Shown piece by piece: positions 17,328 to 24,783 of a stretch of DNA of 64,000 nucleotides. Where the stretch lies: the NCBI RefSeq assembly GCF_006349365.1, contig NZ_CP040899.1, forward strand, positions 496,001 to 560,000. The letters run 5' to 3'. The DNA is from Georgenia wutianyii (GTDB lineage: Bacteria > Actinomycetota > Actinomycetes > Actinomycetales > Actinomycetaceae). A program made the translations under genes and the position numbers. Below the pieces are notes generated by a model, which was not told where the DNA came from, did no database searches, and saw only the letters and a program-made list of their open reading frames with translations. Numbering within the stretch: position 1 is the first letter of the stretch; each line of letters begins with the position of its first letter.

Positions 17328-17361
17328 CGGGGTGCCGGTGGCCGCAGCCACCGACACCCCG
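17328..17361. terminator. 15-bp hairpin between convergent ilvA and greA
   Basis: CGGGGTGCCGGTGGC pairs with GCCACCGACACCCCG with a single mismatch and a four-base loop. It lies between two stop codons, so it can end both transcripts. Confidence 0.75.
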
Positions 17362-17374
17362 CTCGCGGCAGGAC

Positions 17375-17860
17375 TCAGCCCGTGAAGGGCTTGACCTCGA
17401 GGATCTCCACGGAGATCGACTTGCCGTTGGGTGCCTCGTAGGAGACCTTGTCGCCGGCCTTGTGGCCCACGACGGCCGCCCCGAGCGGCGAGCGCTCGGA
17501 GAACACCTCGACGTCGACGTCGCGAGCGCCCTCTCGCGAGCCCAGGAGGAAGACCTCCTTCTCACCGGCGATGGTCGCGGTGACGACCATGCCGGCCTCG
17601 ACGATGCCGTCGTCCGCCGGCGCCTCGCCGACGTGCGCGTTGCGCAGCAGCTCGGTCAGCTGGACGATCCGTCCCTCCAGCTTGCCCTGCTCCTCGCGGG
17701 CAGCGTGGTAGCCGCCGTTCTCCTTGAGGTCACCCTCGGCACGGGCAGCCTCGATGCGCTCGGTGATCTCCGCGCGCCCGGGCCCCGTGAGGTGCTCCAG
17801 CTCTGCCTTGAGGCGGTTGTACGCCTCCTCGGTCAGCCAGGTGGTCGCTGTCTCGGCCAC
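17375..17860 (-). CDS. greA: Transcription elongation factor GreA
   Basis: 161 residues, the normal GreA size: an N-terminal coiled coil (LTEEAYNRLKAELEHL onwards, to about residue 75) that enters the polymerase secondary channel, and a C-terminal FKBP-like domain with FSERSPLGAAVVGHKAGDKV. It rescues backtracked RNA polymerase by stimulating transcript cleavage. I chose the GTG that follows GGAGGAGGGAAC. The gene lies next to DUF4307 and mca, as in mycobacteria. Confidence 0.93.
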   Translation of the reverse strand: MAETATTWLTEEAYNRLKAELEHLTGPGRAEITERIEAARAEGDLKENGGYHAAREEQGKLEGRIVQLTELLRNAHVGEAPADDGIVEAGMVVTATIAGEKEVFLLGSREGARDVDVEVFSERSPLGAAVVGHKAGDKVSYEAPNGKSISVEILEVKPFTG

Positions 17861-18032
17861 GTTCCCTCCTCCAACAAAAATCATGAGCCCCGGCCGCTGA
17901 GCGGGCCGAGGCTTCCTCGTATGTGTGTCTGCGTGTCAGGCGTGTCGCCGCGACGGGCGAGGCGACGTTGCTCGCCGCGCGGGCGATGGCCGCCAGGATA
18001 GCAAACCCGGGTCGAACAGCCGTTCCGTTTGC

Positions 18033-18446
18033 CTACCGTGTCGCGTGGCACTCCTGGACACGGGCGCCGACCGCGGGCTCGGTGGTCGCCACCCGGGTGG
18101 TGACGAGGGTGCTGCGCTCGTCCGAGGCGGGGACCGGCACCCGGGCGACGCCGACCTGCGCGAACCGCGAGTTGAGGGCGAGGACGGTGCACTCCGCCTC
18201 GGTCCCGGGCTCCCGGTGGACGAGGAGACTCACCTCGACGGCGGAGTCGTCGACGACGGTGAGCGCCGCCTCGTCGGCCCGCACCGGCTCGTCGGTGGAG
18301 ACGACGGCGAGGACGACGAACGCCGCGACGGCGAGGAGTGCGAGCGCGGCGAGCAGGACGCGTCGGCGGCGTCGGGTCGCGGCGTCCGGGGGCAGGCCGT
18401 ACCGCGCGGCCAGGGCGGCGCGGGTCTCGTCGTCGTTCGTGCTCAC
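18033..18446 (-). CDS. DUF4307 membrane protein
   Basis: A 137-residue protein with a cytoplasmic N-terminus (LAARYGLPPDAATRRRRR), one membrane helix (about residues 35-57) and an extracytoplasmic domain with the DUF4307-like segment TVLALNSRFAQVGVARVPVPAS. Function is unknown, but the gene is regularly next to mca, which may mean a link to mycothiol-dependent detoxification. An ATG three codons upstream is an alternative start. Confidence 0.78.
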   Translation of the reverse strand: MSTNDDETRAALAARYGLPPDAATRRRRRVLLAALALLAVAAFVVLAVVSTDEPVRADEAALTVVDDSAVEVSLLVHREPGTEAECTVLALNSRFAQVGVARVPVPASDERSTLVTTRVATTEPAVGARVQECHATR

Positions 18447-18542
18447 GGCGCCCATTGTCCCCGACCCGCGAGCACCGACATTGCCCGCGAGGACCGCGGC
18501 GGGCGAGAATCGAGGCCGGTCGAGAGCAGGAGGAGACTGACA

Positions 18543-19415
18543 GTGAGCGAGCCGATGCGCCTCATGGCGGTGCACGCGCACCCCGACGACGAGTCGAGCA
18601 AGGGTGCCGCGACGATGGCTCGGTACACCGCCGAGGGTGAACGCGTGCGGGTGGTGACCTGCACCGGGGGCGAGCGCGGCTCCATCCTCAACCCCAAGCT
18701 CGCCCACGACGAGACGATCCTCGCGGACATGCCCGCCTACCGGCGTCGGGAGATGGCGGCGGCGGCCGAGGCGCTGGGGATCGAGCACGTGTGGCTCGGC
18801 TTCGTGGACTCCGGGCTGCCCGAGGGTGACCCGCTGCCGCCGCTGCCGGAGGGCTGCTTCGCGCTCGTGCCTCTCGAGGAGTCCGTCGGTGCGCTGGTCC
18901 GGGAGATCCGCACCTTCCGCCCCCACGTCATGACGACGTACAACGAGCTCGGCGGTTACCCCCACCCCGACCACGTCCGCTGCCACGAGATCTCGGTGGC
19001 CGCGTTCCACGCGGCCGCCGACCCCGAGCAGTACCCGCAGGCAGGTCCGGCGTGGGAGGTCTCCAAGCTGTACTACGACGTCGGCTTCTCCTACGCGCGC
19101 ATCGAGGCGATCTCCACCGCCATGCACGAGCGCGGGCTCGTCTCGCCCTTCGACGAGTGGCTCGAGCGGGCCTCCCGGCGCCCGGAGCGCACGGTGACGA
19201 CCCGCATCCGCTGCGAGGACTACTTCGACCGGCGCGACGAGGCGCTGCGCGCCCACGCCACGCAGATCGACCCGGACGGCTTCTTCTTCGAGGTGCCACG
19301 CGACGTCGAGCGTGAGGTGTGGCCCTTCGAGGACTTCGAGCTGGCCGAGTCGCGTGTGCCCGTCGAGCTGCCCGAGGACGACCTGTTCGCCGGGCTGCGT
19401 AGGCTGGTGGCGTGA
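18543..19415 (+). CDS. mca: Mycothiol S-conjugate amidase
   Basis: A 290-residue LmbE/MshB-type zinc hydrolase. The N-terminal AVHAHPDDESSKGAAT (His13, Asp16) and GGYPHPDHVRCHE form the metal site, and the DDESSKGAAT wording distinguishes Mca from MshB. It cleaves mycothiol-toxin conjugates so that mercapturic acids can be exported. This implies that the organism makes mycothiol. The GTG start follows AGGAGGAG. It is divergent from DUF4307 and overlaps the next gene by four bases. Confidence 0.92.
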   Translation: MSEPMRLMAVHAHPDDESSKGAATMARYTAEGERVRVVTCTGGERGSILNPKLAHDETILADMPAYRRREMAAAAEALGIEHVWLGFVDSGLPEGDPLPPLPEGCFALVPLEESVGALVREIRTFRPHVMTTYNELGGYPHPDHVRCHEISVAAFHAAADPEQYPQAGPAWEVSKLYYDVGFSYARIEAISTAMHERGLVSPFDEWLERASRRPERTVTTRIRCEDYFDRRDEALRAHATQIDPDGFFFEVPRDVEREVWPFEDFELAESRVPVELPEDDLFAGLRRLVA

Positions 19416-19684
19416 CCACCCTCCTCGGGCCGGCGCTGCTCGCCGTCGCCGCCCAGACGCCCGACCCCACTCCGTCCGAGATGACGATCTACACGGTGTC
19501 GCCCGGGATCGCGGGCTTCGTCATGTTCTTCGCCCTCGCCGTGGCCGGCTGGCTGCTGTTCCGCTCGCTCGTCAAGCACGTGCGCCGGATCGACCACGAC
19601 AAGCTGCGCCAGGAGCGCACGGCCGAGGAGGCCGGAGCGCAGGACGCGGCCGCCGCGCCGGGGGACCGGCCCGGCGACCGCTGA
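19412..19684 (+). CDS. Small single-pass membrane protein downstream of mca
   Basis: 90 residues: a short N-terminal hydrophobic stretch that may be a signal, one helix (IAGFVMFFALAVAGWLLFRSL, about 32-52), and a charged cytoplasmic tail with HVRRIDHDKLRQE. A similar short gene follows mca in other actinomycetes, for example Rv1083 beside Rv1082. Function is unknown. The GTGA overlap shows coupling with mca. Confidence 0.75.
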   Translation: MTTLLGPALLAVAAQTPDPTPSEMTIYTVSPGIAGFVMFFALAVAGWLLFRSLVKHVRRIDHDKLRQERTAEEAGAQDAAAAPGDRPGDR

Positions 19685-19687
19685 GGC

Positions 19688-20401
19688 TCAGCGCGCGGCG
19701 TGCAGGGCGAGGAGCACCGCCGCCGCGTGGCACAGGTACCCGCCCACGGTGCCGACGTGGAAGATCTCGTGGAAGCCGAACCACCGCGGGCTCGGGTTGG
19801 GCCGCTTGAGCCCGTAGACGACCGCGCCCGCCGTGTAGGACACGCCGCCGGCGATGACCAGCCACATGATCGACGGGCTGCCGTTGCGGAAGAAGTCGGG
19901 CAGGAACCACACGGCCACCCAGCCCAGCGCGATGTAGATCGGCACGTAGAGCCAGCGCGGGGCGTCCAGCCAGAACACGCGCATGAGGATGCCCGCCGCG
20001 GCCCCGACCCACACGACGGTGAGAAGCACCGTGGCCGTGTCCGGCGGCAGCAGCAGCACGGCCAGCGGCGTGTAGGTGCCGGCGATGAGCAGGAAGATGT
20101 TCGCGTGGTCGAGCCGACGCAGCGCCGCCCCGACCGGCGCGGACCAGGTGCCGCGGTGGTAGACCGCGCTCGTGCCGAAGAGCAGCACCGCTGTCACGGC
20201 GAAGACGGCCGTGGAGGTGCGCGCGGCACCGGCGGGCGCCAGGACGACCAGCACGATGCCCAGGACGAGGGCGATCGGAGCGGTCCCGGCGTGGATCGCG
20301 CCGCGCAGGCGCGGCTTGACGGCGTCGATGATCGCCTCGGCCTGCTCCCCGACAGCGTCGGCGGCGTGGCGGACAGTGTCGTGGGCGTCTGGTCGGCCCA
20401 T
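19688..20401 (-). CDS. Hemolysin III / PAQR family membrane protein (TrhA-like)
   Basis: 237 residues with seven predicted helices. The family residues are visible: FGTSAVYHRGTW with the first metal-site His, LDHANIFLLIAGTYTPLAV, and GFHEIFHVGTVGGYLCHAAAV near the end with the paired histidines. PAQR-type bacterial proteins influence membrane lipid and energy balance; haemolysis is not established for this group. Its promoter carries the same tandem TACG-N4-CGTA element as the acyl-CoA ligase gene, supporting a membrane-lipid role. Confidence 0.9.
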   Translation of the reverse strand: MGRPDAHDTVRHAADAVGEQAEAIIDAVKPRLRGAIHAGTAPIALVLGIVLVVLAPAGAARTSTAVFAVTAVLLFGTSAVYHRGTWSAPVGAALRRLDHANIFLLIAGTYTPLAVLLLPPDTATVLLTVVWVGAAAGILMRVFWLDAPRWLYVPIYIALGWVAVWFLPDFFRNGSPSIMWLVIAGGVSYTAGAVVYGLKRPNPSPRWFGFHEIFHVGTVGGYLCHAAAVLLALHAAR

Positions 20402-20427
20402 CCCTCACCCCTCGGAAGATCGAAACC

Positions 20428-20454
20428 TACGGTTGCGTAACCTCCGACAGCGTA
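20428..20454. promoter_or_regulatory. Tandem TACG-N4-CGTA operator upstream of hemolysin III
   Basis: TACGGTTGCGTA (20428-20439) is followed 15 bases start-to-start by TCCGACAGCGTA (20443-20454), a copy with one mismatch in the left arm. It lies 27 bases before the hemolysin-III ATG, in the gap shared with uppS. The same two-copy layout appears at 30103-30129 before the acyl-CoA ligase gene. Two closely spaced palindromes fit a TetR-type regulator that binds as a dimer pair. Confidence 0.65.
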
Positions 20455-20546
20455 GACCAGGTCGGCGGCGGCGAGGTGTCGCGCGCGGAGTAGCCTGATA
20501 TCCGACCAGCCAGCCCCGACGTCGTCGACAGGAGTGCGCCAGAATC

Positions 20547-21308
20547 ATGCGGCCCCCTCGCCTGCTGTACGGGCTGTACGAGCGCCGGCTCGCCCGCGCC
20601 CTCGACAAGAGCGCGGTCCCGCGCCACGTCGGCGTCATCCTCGACGGCAACCGGCGCTGGGCCCGCGCGCTCGGCAACCCCGCCTCGCACGGGCACCGCA
20701 AGGGCGCGGACAAGATCACCGAGGTGCTCGGCTGGGCCGAGGACGCCGGGGTGCAGATCGTCACCCTGTGGATGCTGTCCACCGACAACCTCCAGCGCGA
20801 CGCCGAGGAGGTCGCCGAGCTCCTCGAGATCATCTGCTCCGCCGTGGAGTCCCTCGCCGAGACCGGGCGGTGGCGGCTGCGCGTCGTCGGCGCGCTCGAG
20901 CTCCTGCCGAAGGAGGTCGCCGAGCGCCTCGCCCGCGCCGAGGAACGGACCGCCGACGTCACCGGGATGGGCGTCAACGTCGCCATCGGCTACGGCGGGC
21001 GCTACGAGATCACCGCCGCCGTGCGGTCCCTGCTGCGGTCCTACGCCGACCGTGGCCTCCACCTCGAGGAGGCGGCCGAGGCCATCGGCATCGAGGACAT
21101 CGCCGACCACCTCTACACCAAGGGCCAGCCGGACCCCGACCTCGTCATCCGCACCTCCGGCGAGCAGCGACTGGGCGGCTTCCTCCTGTGGCAGAGCGTC
21201 CACAGCGAGTACTACTTCTGCGAGGTCTACTGGCCCGACTTCCGGCGCGTGGACTTCCTGCGCGCCCTGCGCGACTACGCTCAGCGCGAGCGCCGTCTCG
21301 GCCGCTGA
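20547..21308 (+). CDS. uppS: cis-Prenyl (isoprenyl) transferase, UppS/Rv1086-like
   Basis: 253 residues of the cis-prenyltransferase family. The catalytic Asp lies in LDGNRRWAR (near residue 33) and the diphosphate-binding end reads RTSGEQRLGGFLLWQSVHSE. It condenses isopentenyl diphosphate with an allylic primer. The position beside hemolysin III and mca matches Rv1086, which makes short Z,E-farnesyl diphosphate, so it may supply that primer rather than the C50/C55 carrier itself. Product length cannot be decided from sequence alone. Confidence 0.88.
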   Translation: MRPPRLLYGLYERRLARALDKSAVPRHVGVILDGNRRWARALGNPASHGHRKGADKITEVLGWAEDAGVQIVTLWMLSTDNLQRDAEEVAELLEIICSAVESLAETGRWRLRVVGALELLPKEVAERLARAEERTADVTGMGVNVAIGYGGRYEITAAVRSLLRSYADRGLHLEEAAEAIGIEDIADHLYTKGQPDPDLVIRTSGEQRLGGFLLWQSVHSEYYFCEVYWPDFRRVDFLRALRDYAQRERRLGR

Positions 21309-21432
21309 GCGGGGTGACCTGCGGGACCCGCGCTCCCGCGCCCGGGTGTGTCCTCCCGCGCTCCCGGGCGAGGAGGTCGTAGCGTCAGATGTGACGGGCA
21401 GCACACCCGCTGCCCTTCGGGGAGGCCCGCCG

Positions 21433-21546
21433 ATGGATGCAGCACCACGCGTGGGGGCCGCCGGCCCACCGCCGGCCGGCCACCTGCCACTCACCGAGCC
21501 GGCGCCGTCCCGCTGCGCCGACGCGCCGGAGGGAGCTCCTACATGA
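21433..21546 (+). CDS. Possible 37-residue leader peptide overlapping the phoH start
   Basis: ATG follows GGGGAGG by seven bases, and the frame runs 37 codons to a TGA that overlaps the phoH ATG (ATGA). The peptide ([13 protein letters not shown]...) is Pro/Ala-rich and resembles nothing I know. A 7-bp hairpin (GGGCAGC/GCTGCCC, 21396-21415) stands just before the ribosome-binding site. It could couple translation into phoH, or be chance; in this GC-rich DNA short open frames are common. Confidence 0.35.
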   Translation: MDAAPRVGAAGPPPAGHLPLTEPAPSRCADAPEGAPT

Positions 21547-22937
21547 CCACGCTGATCCAGCAGCCGGACCTGTCCGCCGATCTCGGGCAGGCACCTGTGC
21601 CCGGCACCGAGGACGCCGTGCCCCAGCGACTCACCTACGTGCTCGACACCTCTGTGCTGCTCTCCGACCCCTACGCGATCGGGCGGTTCGCCGAGCACGA
21701 CGTCGTCCTGCCCGTCGTCGTCATCACCGAGCTCGAGGGCAAGCGCCACCACCCCGAGCTCGGCTACTTCGCGCGCGCCGCGCTGCGCCTGCTCGACGAC
21801 CTGCGCGTCCACCACGGCCGGCTCGACACCCCGATCCCGATCGGCACCGCCGGCGGCACCCTGCGCGTGGAGCTCAACCACTCCGACCCCACCGTCCTGC
21901 CCTCGGGCCTGCGCCTCGGGGACAACGACAGCCGCATCCTCGCCGTCGCCGCGAGCCTCGCCGCCGAGGGGTGCGAGGTCACCGTCGTCTCCAAGGACCT
22001 GCCGATGCGGGTCAAGGCCTCGGCCGTCGGGCTCAGCGCCGAGGAGTACCGCGCCCAGCAGGTCGTGGAGTCCGGCTGGACCGGGATGACGACGGCCAAC
22101 CTCACTGACGAGGAGATGGCCACCCTCTTCGGGGAGGAGCGGATCGCCCTCGACGGTCTGTCGATGGCCGAGGACCTCGCCGGCGAGCTGTGCCACACCG
22201 GCGTCGTGCTCCACTCGGGGCGCGGCTCGGCCCTGGGCCGGGTGCGCCCGGACCGCACCCTCAGCCTCGTGCGTGGGGACCGCGAGGTCTTCGGGGTGCG
22301 CGGCCGCAGCGCCGAGCAGCGCATCGCCATCGACGTGCTCACCGACCCGGAGGTCGGCATCGTCTCCCTCGGCGGACGGGCCGGCACCGGCAAGTCCGCA
22401 CTCGCCCTGTGCGCCGGGCTCGAGGCCGTGCTCGAGCGCCGCGAGCACAAGAAGGTCGTCGTCTTCCGACCGCTGTACGCCGTCGGCGGCCAGGACCTCG
22501 GCTACCTGCCGGGCACCGAGGCGGAGAAGATGAACCCGTGGGCCGAGGCCGTGTTCGACACCCTCGGGGCGCTGGTGGACCGCAACGTGGTCGACGAGGT
22601 GATGGGGCGCGGGATGCTCGAGGTCCTGCCGCTCACCCACATCCGCGGCCGGTCGCTGCACGACACCTTCGTCATCGTCGACGAGGCGCAGTCCCTCGAA
22701 CGCAACGTGCTCCTCACCGTGCTCTCACGGATCGGTCAGAACTCCCGGGTGGTCCTCACCCACGACGTCGCCCAGCGCGACAACCTGCGGGTGGGCCGGC
22801 ACGACGGTGTGGCCGCCGTCGTCGAGATGCTCAAGGGCAACCCGCTGTTCGCCCACGTGACCCTCACCCGGTCCGAGCGCTCGGCCATCGCCGCCCTCGT
22901 CACCGAGGTCCTCGAGGACACCGCCCCCATCCTCTGA
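21543..22937 (+). CDS. PIN-domain/PhoH-family ATPase (PhoH2-type)
   Basis: 464 residues in two parts. The N-terminal PIN RNase domain (about 25-160) begins [18 protein letters not shown] and holds acidic residues in [17 protein letters not shown] and [11 protein letters not shown]. The C-terminal PhoH ATPase has Walker [14 protein letters not shown] (Lys284) and Walker [11 protein letters not shown]. PhoH2 proteins couple RNA unwinding with PIN-type cleavage. The ATG follows GGAGGGAGC. It may be translated together with the short frame upstream. Confidence 0.92.
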   Translation: MTTLIQQPDLSADLGQAPVPGTEDAVPQRLTYVLDTSVLLSDPYAIGRFAEHDVVLPVVVITELEGKRHHPELGYFARAALRLLDDLRVHHGRLDTPIPIGTAGGTLRVELNHSDPTVLPSGLRLGDNDSRILAVAASLAAEGCEVTVVSKDLPMRVKASAVGLSAEEYRAQQVVESGWTGMTTANLTDEEMATLFGEERIALDGLSMAEDLAGELCHTGVVLHSGRGSALGRVRPDRTLSLVRGDREVFGVRGRSAEQRIAIDVLTDPEVGIVSLGGRAGTGKSALALCAGLEAVLERREHKKVVVFRPLYAVGGQDLGYLPGTEAEKMNPWAEAVFDTLGALVDRNVVDEVMGRGMLEVLPLTHIRGRSLHDTFVIVDEAQSLERNVLLTVLSRIGQNSRVVLTHDVAQRDNLRVGRHDGVAAVVEMLKGNPLFAHVTLTRSERSAIAALVTEVLEDTAPIL

Positions 22938-23017
22938 CGCCCCCTGCCCCCGCCCGCCTGCCCACCACCGTCCCGCCCGCCCGCCGGTCCGCCGGTCCGA
23001 GGCCCCCAGGCCCCCCA

Positions 23018-23165
23018 CTCCCCGCGACAGCCGACTTGTGCGCGAGAGCCGACTTGTGCGCGAGAGCCGACTTGTGCGCGAGAGCCGACTTGTGCGCGAG
23101 AGCCGACTTGTGCGCGAGAGCCGACTTGTGCGCGAGAGCCGACTTGTGCGCGAGAGCCGACTTCT
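23018..23165. repeat. 18-bp tandem repeat array A (AGCCGACTTGTGCGCGAG)
   Basis: Seven identical 18-bp units run from 23029 to 23154, and an eighth begins AGCCGACTT before diverging. The left flank CTCCCCGCGAC plus the first AGCCGACTT (23018-23037) is a perfect 20-bp inverted repeat of the right end of array B (24637-24656). The array fills most of the 318-bp gap between phoH and xseB; the rest is C-rich with no gene. Identical units point to recent expansion. Confidence 0.9.
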
Positions 23166-23255
23166 GAACGTCGCGGACGCGTCTGCTGTCGCAGGGGCGG
23201 GTGACGGCACGGAGAGCCCGGGGGTCCACTCCTGACGCTCTGCCAGACTTGGCGC

Positions 23256-23489
23256 ATGACCAACCCGGACGTGGCGAAGCTGAGCTACGAGCAGGCGCGT
23301 GAGGAGCTGCAGGACGTCGTCCGGCGGCTCGAGACCGGCGCCGCGACGCTCGAGGAGTCGATGGAGCTGTGGGAGCGCGGTGAGGCGCTGGCCACCCGCT
23401 GCCAGGAGTGGCTCGACGGTGCGCGGGAGCGGCTCGCCGCCGCCCAGCAGGGACGCGCCGCCGGCACGGACGGGCAGGAGGAGGCATGA
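23256..23489 (+). CDS. xseB: Exodeoxyribonuclease VII small subunit
   Basis: 77 residues, the usual length. The helical hairpin reads [20 protein letters not shown] then [15 protein letters not shown], typical of XseB. With XseA it forms the enzyme that degrades single-stranded DNA. XseA is encoded about 4 kb away on the other strand, whereas the two genes are often adjacent. The stop overlaps the following kinase gene by four bases (ATGA). Confidence 0.93.
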   Translation: MTNPDVAKLSYEQAREELQDVVRRLETGAATLEESMELWERGEALATRCQEWLDGARERLAAAQQGRAAGTDGQEEA

Positions 23490-24409
23490 GCGCACCCTCG
23501 GTGCTCGTCCTCGGCGAGAGCCTCATCGACATCGTCGAGCGGACCGGCCAGGACGCCGTGGAGCACGTCGGCGGCAGCCCGGCCAACGTCGCCGTCGGGC
23601 TGGCGCGACTGGGCCACGCGGTCGAGCTCGCCACCTGGTTCGGCGACGACGAGCGGGGACAGCGGATCCGGGCCCACCTGGAGCGCGACGGCGTGCGCGT
23701 GGCCGCCGGCTCCGACGCCGCCGCCCGCACCTCCACGGCTCTTGCCCGGCTCGACGCCGACGGCGCCGCCGACTACGTCTTCGACATCACCTGCGACCTG
23801 CCCGACGTCGCCGAGGTGCCGTCCGTCGTCCACACCGGGTCGATCAGCGCCGTCCTCGAGCCGGCTGCCAGGAAGACCGCGCGCCTGCTCGACGCGGCCG
23901 CGCGCACCGCGACGATCACCTACGACCCCAACGCCCGGCCCGCGATCATGGGTTCGGCGGCCGAGGCCCGGAGCCTGGTCGAAGGCCTCGTCGCCCGTGC
24001 CGACGTCGTCAAGGTGTCCGACGAGGACGTCGCCTGGCTCGCCCCCGGTGAGGAGCTCACCGACGTGCTGCGCGGTTGGCTCGCGCTCGGCCCCGCGCTC
24101 GTCGTCGTCACGCGGGGTGGGTCGGGGGCGCTCGCGCTGACGGCCGGTGGCGCCGAGGTGAGCGTGGTGGCGCCCAAGGTCGCCGTCGTCGACACCGTGG
24201 GTGCCGGTGACTCGTTCATGGCCGGGATCATCGACGGGCTCGCGCGGGCGGATCTGCTCGGCGCGGACCGGCGCGAGCGGTTGCGGGAGATCGACGAGGC
24301 GACGGTGCGCACGGTGCTCGAGCGGGCGGCACGGATCGCCGCGATCACGGTGTCGCGTGCCGGCGCGAACCCGCCGACGAGCGCGGAGCTGGACGCCCCG
24401 AGCGTCTGA
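23486..24409 (+). CDS. PfkB-family carbohydrate kinase (fructokinase-like)
   Basis: 307 residues with ribokinase-fold signatures: [13 protein letters not shown] at the N-terminus, [16 protein letters not shown] (PfkB signature 1) and [17 protein letters not shown] (signature 2, catalytic Asp242). Members phosphorylate fructose, ribose or related sugars. The exact sugar is not determined by these motifs. It is co-translated with xseB, an odd partnership, and the pair is enclosed by inverted 18-bp repeat arrays. It is the only sugar kinase seen in the window. Confidence 0.87.
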   Translation: MSAPSVLVLGESLIDIVERTGQDAVEHVGGSPANVAVGLARLGHAVELATWFGDDERGQRIRAHLERDGVRVAAGSDAAARTSTALARLDADGAADYVFDITCDLPDVAEVPSVVHTGSISAVLEPAARKTARLLDAAARTATITYDPNARPAIMGSAAEARSLVEGLVARADVVKVSDEDVAWLAPGEELTDVLRGWLALGPALVVVTRGGSGALALTAGGAEVSVVAPKVAVVDTVGAGDSFMAGIIDGLARADLLGADRRERLREIDEATVRTVLERAARIAAITVSRAGANPPTSAELDAPSV

Positions 24410-24420
24410 CGATCGCGCAG

Positions 24421-24656
24421 AAGTCGGCTGTCGCGCGAAAGTCGGCTGTCGCGCAGAAGTCGGCTGTCGCGCGAAAGTCCGCTGTCGCGCGAAAGTCGAC
24501 TCTCGGGCGAAAGCCGGCTCTCGGGCGAAAGTCGGCTGTCGGGCAAAAGTCCGCTGTCGGGCGAAAGTCCGCTGTCGGGCGAAAGTCGGCTCTCGGGCAA
24601 AAGTCCGCTGTCGGGCAAAAGTCGGCTGTCGGGCAAAAGTCGGCTGTCGCGGGGAG
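24421..24656. repeat. 18-bp tandem repeat array B, inverted relative to array A
   Basis: Thirteen copies of AAGTCGGCT (some AAGTCCGCT, AAGTCGACT or AAGCCGGCT) occur exactly every 18 bases from 24421 to 24645, separated by nine-base linkers such as GTCGCGCGA, CTCGGGCGA or GTCGGGCAA. AAGTCGGCT is the reverse complement of the AGCCGACTT core of array A. Units vary far more than in array A. It occupies the first part of the 374-bp gap before adhE. Confidence 0.9.
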
Positions 24657-24728
24657 AGGGGGCGGGCGCGGGATTTGCAGGCGGGGACCTTTGCCTCAGG
24701 CGCGCCGGGAAGGGCGTCCGTAGCGTGG

Positions 24729-24770
24729 GTCTTGGGTCAACGAGGATCCGCCAAAGGAACGTCCCAAGAC
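24729..24770 (+). promoter_or_regulatory. Inverted repeat in the adhE leader region
   Basis: GTCTTGGG (24729-24736) and CCCAAGAC (24763-24770) are exact complements 26 bases apart, ending 13 bases before the adhE GTG. They could form a leader stem controlling access to the start codon or mark an operator. It does not match the Rex operator pattern known for fermentative adhE genes. Confidence 0.4.
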
Positions 24771-24783
24771 AACGGAGACCCCG

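Noticed and set aside
17881..18032. Gene between greA and DUF4307
   Set aside because: The 170-base gap has no frame with a ribosome-binding site or known protein likeness; it probably holds the greA promoter.
23029..23165. Repetitive peptide genes across array A (for example SRLVRE repeats)
   Set aside because: The 18-bp period keeps all frames open on both strands. No start signal or fitting flanking sequence supports translation.
23018..24656. CRISPR arrays
   Set aside because: The units are 18 bp in direct contact, without variable spacers, and no cas gene is present.
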